A stretch of DNA of 64,000 nucleotides from contig NZ_QFOB01000014.1 of NCBI RefSeq assembly GCF_003248515.1, positions 33,584 to 97,583 on the forward strand. The letters are read 5' to 3'. The translations under genes were made by a program, and so were the position numbers. This stretch comes from Sphingomonas sp. GTDB taxonomy: Bacteria > Pseudomonadota > Alphaproteobacteria > Sphingomonadales > Sphingomonadaceae. A model generated the notes under the pieces. The model searched no databases. It saw only the letters and a list, made by a program, of their open reading frames with translations, and was not told the DNA's origin. Of the stretch, positions 61,783 through 64,000 are shown piece after piece (positions within the stretch are counted from its first letter, which is position 1; each line of letters opens with the position of its first letter).

Positions 61783-64000
61783 TCAGCCGAAGTGGAAGCC
61801 CGCGCTATCCTTGATCAGGTGGGACATGGCGAGCCCCTCGATCAGGATGGACGTGCCCGAGTCGATCGTCACCAGCGTGCCATCGCTGGTCTGGGAGACG
61901 ACGGCCTGCTTGCCCGCGCCGAGGAAGGCCGACAGATCGAGCGAGTCGCCCGTGCCGAAATCCCCGATCCTGGCCTTTCCGGCCTTGGCGAAGACGAACG
62001 TGTCGTTGCCGCCGCCGCCGAACAGGATATCGTCCCCGCCCATGCCGTTGATGATGTTGTCGCCGGCATTGCCCCGGATCGTATTGGCCTGGCTGTTGCC
62101 GGTGGCGTTGATATTCGCGCTGCCGGAGAGGCGCAGTTCCTCGACGAACGTGCCCGAAAGCGCGTAGCTCGCCGAGGAATAGACGATGTCATAACCCTCG
62201 CCGCTGCCCTGTAGCTCGATCACCTTGGTGTTCGCGTCATCCACATAATAGATGTCGTCGCCCTTGCCGCCGATCAGGATATGCGTGCCGTCGCGACCAT
62301 CGAGGATATTGTGCCCGTCCGTCCCGGAGATGGTCTCGACCGTCACGCCGACCGAAGCGGACTGATCCGTTCCGTCGCTCACGTTGAGGCTGCCATCCTT
62401 CAGCGACGTGCCCGACGCCGAGGTGCCGTCGATCTGGAGGCTGTAGGTGGAGGTGGGCGCGATGCTGGTGCCATCCGTGATCTTGTAGCTCACGTCGACA
62501 TAGACGTGCTGGCCGATCGCGAGCTGGCCCGCAATCCCGTGCGCATCGATCGTCAGCGTCCCGTTGGCGATGGAATAGAGGGACGCGTCCACCGTGCCGA
62601 TCACATGGCCGCTGGCATCCACCAGATTGACGGTGGGCGTGCCGGAGATCTTCAGATTGCCCGACAGCGTGGTGTAGGCGAAGAGTTTGGCCGTGGCTGT
62701 CTGCTGATCCGTCACCTCGGCATAGGTGTGGAACGATTTGGTGCCGTCCGCCGCAGTGGTCGCCTCCAGCGTCTTGTTGCCGGCCGCGTCATAATAAGTG
62801 AGCGTCTTGCCGCCGCTCGCATAGTGGACTTCGTTATAATCCAGCGTGCCGTCCGCATGATAACGCGTCAGGCTCTGCACCGCGCCGCCGGCCGAGAGCA
62901 CATAGTGATCCGAGACATAGGTCTGCCCCGTAATCCCGTAGTGAAATTGCTCGCCGCTCCTGTCGGGATTGGTGACCGTCTTCGTCTTGATGTCGCCGGT
63001 CGCGGGATCGAACGTCCAGATCGTGGTGACATTGGCGGCGCTGATATCGACCTGCGTCGTCAGGCGGCCCGCCGTGTCATAGGAGCGCGTGCCGGTATCG
63101 CCGGACGCCGAGACGAGCACCTTCTGGGTGATGATGCCGGCGGCGTTGTAATAATCCTTCACCGTGCTGCCGTCCGCTTTGCGCTGCTCGTTATAGTCGA
63201 GCGTGCCGTCCGCATGGAGCCGGGTCAGGCTGACGAACGCGTTGTTCGCCCCATAGACATAATGGTCGGACGTGTAGGTCTTGCCGGTGATGTTATAATG
63301 CCAGACGTCGCCGCTCTTGTCGGCATAGGTGATCGTCTTGGTCGCCACCGTGCCCGTGGCCGAGTCGTATGACCAGGTGGTGGTGACGTTGGTGGTGCTG
63401 ATGTCCTGCCGCTGGGTGACGCGGCCCGCGCTGTCGAAGACATAGGTGCTGCGCGCGCCGTTCGCCGCGATGCGGATCTCCTGCGCCATCACGCCCGCGG
63501 CATTGTAATAATCCATGACGGTGCTGCCGTCGGAATTGTGCACCTCATAATAGTCGCGCGATCCGTCCGCATGGAGGCGCGTGACGCTGTAGAGGCTGCC
63601 GCCGGCCGAATAGACGATCTGATCCGACGTGTAGGTCTTGCCGGTGATATTGTAGTGCCAGACCATGCCGCTCCTGTCGGGGTTGGCGATCGTCTTGGTC
63701 GCCACCGTGCCGGTGGTCGTGTCATAGGCCCAGGTGGTGGTGACGCTGGTGGCGCTGATGTCCTGACGCTGGCTGAGGCGGCCCGTGCTGTCGAAGACAT
63801 AGGTGATGCGGCCGCCGTCCGCCGCGACGCGGATTTCCTGGAGCAGAATGCCCGTGGCCGAATAGGTATCGGTCAGCATGCTGCCATCGGCATTGCGCTG
63901 TTCGTAATAATCGCGCGATCCATCGGCATGCAGGCGCGTCAGGCTGGCGAGCGCGCCGCCCACGGCATAGACGGCATGGTCGGACGTATAGGTCTTGCCG
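61783..64000 (-). CDS. Large repetitive RTX-type exported protein (5' end outside window)
   Basis: At least 739 residues; the N-terminus lies beyond the window. The visible N-terminal half consists of tandem 119-residue repeats (HYNITGKTYTSD.., LHADGSRDYYE.., YNAAGV.., DSAGR.., VTTTWSYD) with YD-repeat-like character. Then comes a cadherin/Ig-like region (LKISGTPTVNLVDASGH..), followed by RTX calcium-binding nonapeptides (GGKGDDIYYVD, GNAGDNIINGMGGDDILFGG, GGNDTFVF). A C-terminal region without Cys and ending SAGFHFG fits a type I secretion signal. It is likely a cell-surface or secreted adhesin-like or enzyme-stalk protein. Confidence 0.85.
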   Translation of the reverse strand, partial: GKTYTSDHAVYAVGGALASLTRLHADGSRDYYEQRNADGSMLTDTYSATGILLQEIRVAADGGRITYVFDSTGRLSQRQDISATSVTTTWAYDTTTGTVATKTIANPDRSGMVWHYNITGKTYTSDQIVYSAGGSLYSVTRLHADGSRDYYEVHNSDGSTVMDYYNAAGVMAQEIRIAANGARSTYVFDSAGRVTQRQDISTTNVTTTWSYDSATGTVATKTITYADKSGDVWHYNITGKTYTSDHYVYGANNAFVSLTRLHADGTLDYNEQRKADGSTVKDYYNAAGIITQKVLVSASGDTGTRSYDTAGRLTTQVDISAANVTTIWTFDPATGDIKTKTVTNPDRSGEQFHYGITGQTYVSDHYVLSAGGAVQSLTRYHADGTLDYNEVHYASGGKTLTYYDAAGNKTLEATTAADGTKSFHTYAEVTDQQTATAKLFAYTTLSGNLKISGTPTVNLVDASGHVIGTVDASLYSIANGTLTIDAHGIAGQLAIGQHVYVDVSYKITDGTSIAPTSTYSLQIDGTSASGTSLKDGSLNVSDGTDQSASVGVTVETISGTDGHNILDGRDGTHILIGGKGDDIYYVDDANTKVIELQGSGEGYDIVYSSASYALSGTFVEELRLSGSANINATGNSQANTIRGNAGDNIINGMGGDDILFGGGGNDTFVFAKAGKARIGDFGTGDSLDLSAFLGAGKQAVVSQTSDGTLVTIDSGTSILIEGLAMSHLIKDSAGFHFG
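62907..63977. repeat. Tandem 357-bp coding repeats
   Basis: The marker sequence G(A/G)TC(C/G)GA followed by the conserved CTTGCCGGT/CTGCCCCGT stretch recurs at 62907, 63264, 63621 and 63978, an exact 357-bp (119-codon) period. Three complete units are visible and a fourth runs off the window. Repeats of constant length and high identity point to recent duplication or gene conversion. Confidence 0.8.

Noticed and set aside
62907..63977. 357-bp repeats considered as a mobile element or RHS toxin
   Set aside because: They are in-frame coding repeats within one protein that ends in RTX motifs; there is no RHS core boundary motif or toxin tip in view.

Overview
The window looks like chromosome plus accessory islands of an alphaproteobacterium of the Sphingomonadaceae. 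The base composition is GC-rich, TonB-dependent receptors are present with a FecI/FecR-type sigma/anti-sigma pair, and there is a complete SUF iron-sulfur operon headed by an Rrf2 regulator, a DUF2274/TrbI conjugation remnant and many HipA/HipB and XRE genes. No rRNA, tRNA or CRISPR array was recognised.

Layout. (1) 1-4.7 kb is the remains of an integrative or plasmid-like element: a HipA tail, an excisionase-like HTH protein, a winged-helix protein divergent from a Fic protein across two sets of short direct repeats, DUF2274, a TrbI tail, and two opposed IS110-type transposase fragments. (2) 5.1-8.9 kb holds signalling genes: a PAS-MCP protein, a MASE1-PAS-GGDEF diguanylate cyclase and two XRE regulators. 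(3) 9.0-13.4 kb is an ECF sigma/FecR pair whose TonB receptor is cut off at about 11,555. It is followed by fragments of a reductase, a LysR regulator and a glutathione transferase that meet head-on at two junctions. (4) 13.7-37.3 kb is the most interesting part. It is a catabolic locus built round myo-inositol breakdown: a TonB receptor, an RpiR-type regulator, iolC(fused aldolase)-iolD-iolE-iolB, iolG, an MFS transporter and mmsA with its LysR regulator. Added to these are a formylglycine-generating enzyme, two different sulfatases, a sialate-O-acetylesterase-type esterase, an alpha/beta hydrolase, a ClC anion transporter and an HtrA-like protein that has lost its whole catalytic triad. GGAA-N6-TTCC-type palindromes, the motif known for the S. 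meliloti IolR repressor, occur before the receptor/regulator pair, before iolC, before iolG and before the MFS gene. They tie four transcription units into one probable regulon. (5) 37.5-46.3 kb is a decayed accessory region with intact TetR-GST, HipB-HipA and SDR genes among many broken genes. (6) 46.5-64 kb looks like core chromosome: paired secreted Cys proteins, acyl-CoA ligase, gamma-glutamyltransferase, an SPFH-RHH-membrane protein operon, pyrD, ybaN, the suf operon, a secreted glycoside hydrolase and a repetitive RTX-type protein that runs off the window.

How it fits together. I infer that region 4 lets the cell take up an inositol derivative carrying sulfate and/or acyl esters through the outer membrane, strip the substituents, carry inositol into the cytoplasm, oxidise it with IolG, and process it through IolE, IolD, IolB and IolC to dihydroxyacetone phosphate plus malonate semialdehyde, which MmsA turns into acetyl-CoA. 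The inositol pathway assignments rest on recognisable families. The nature of the esterified substrate is inference.
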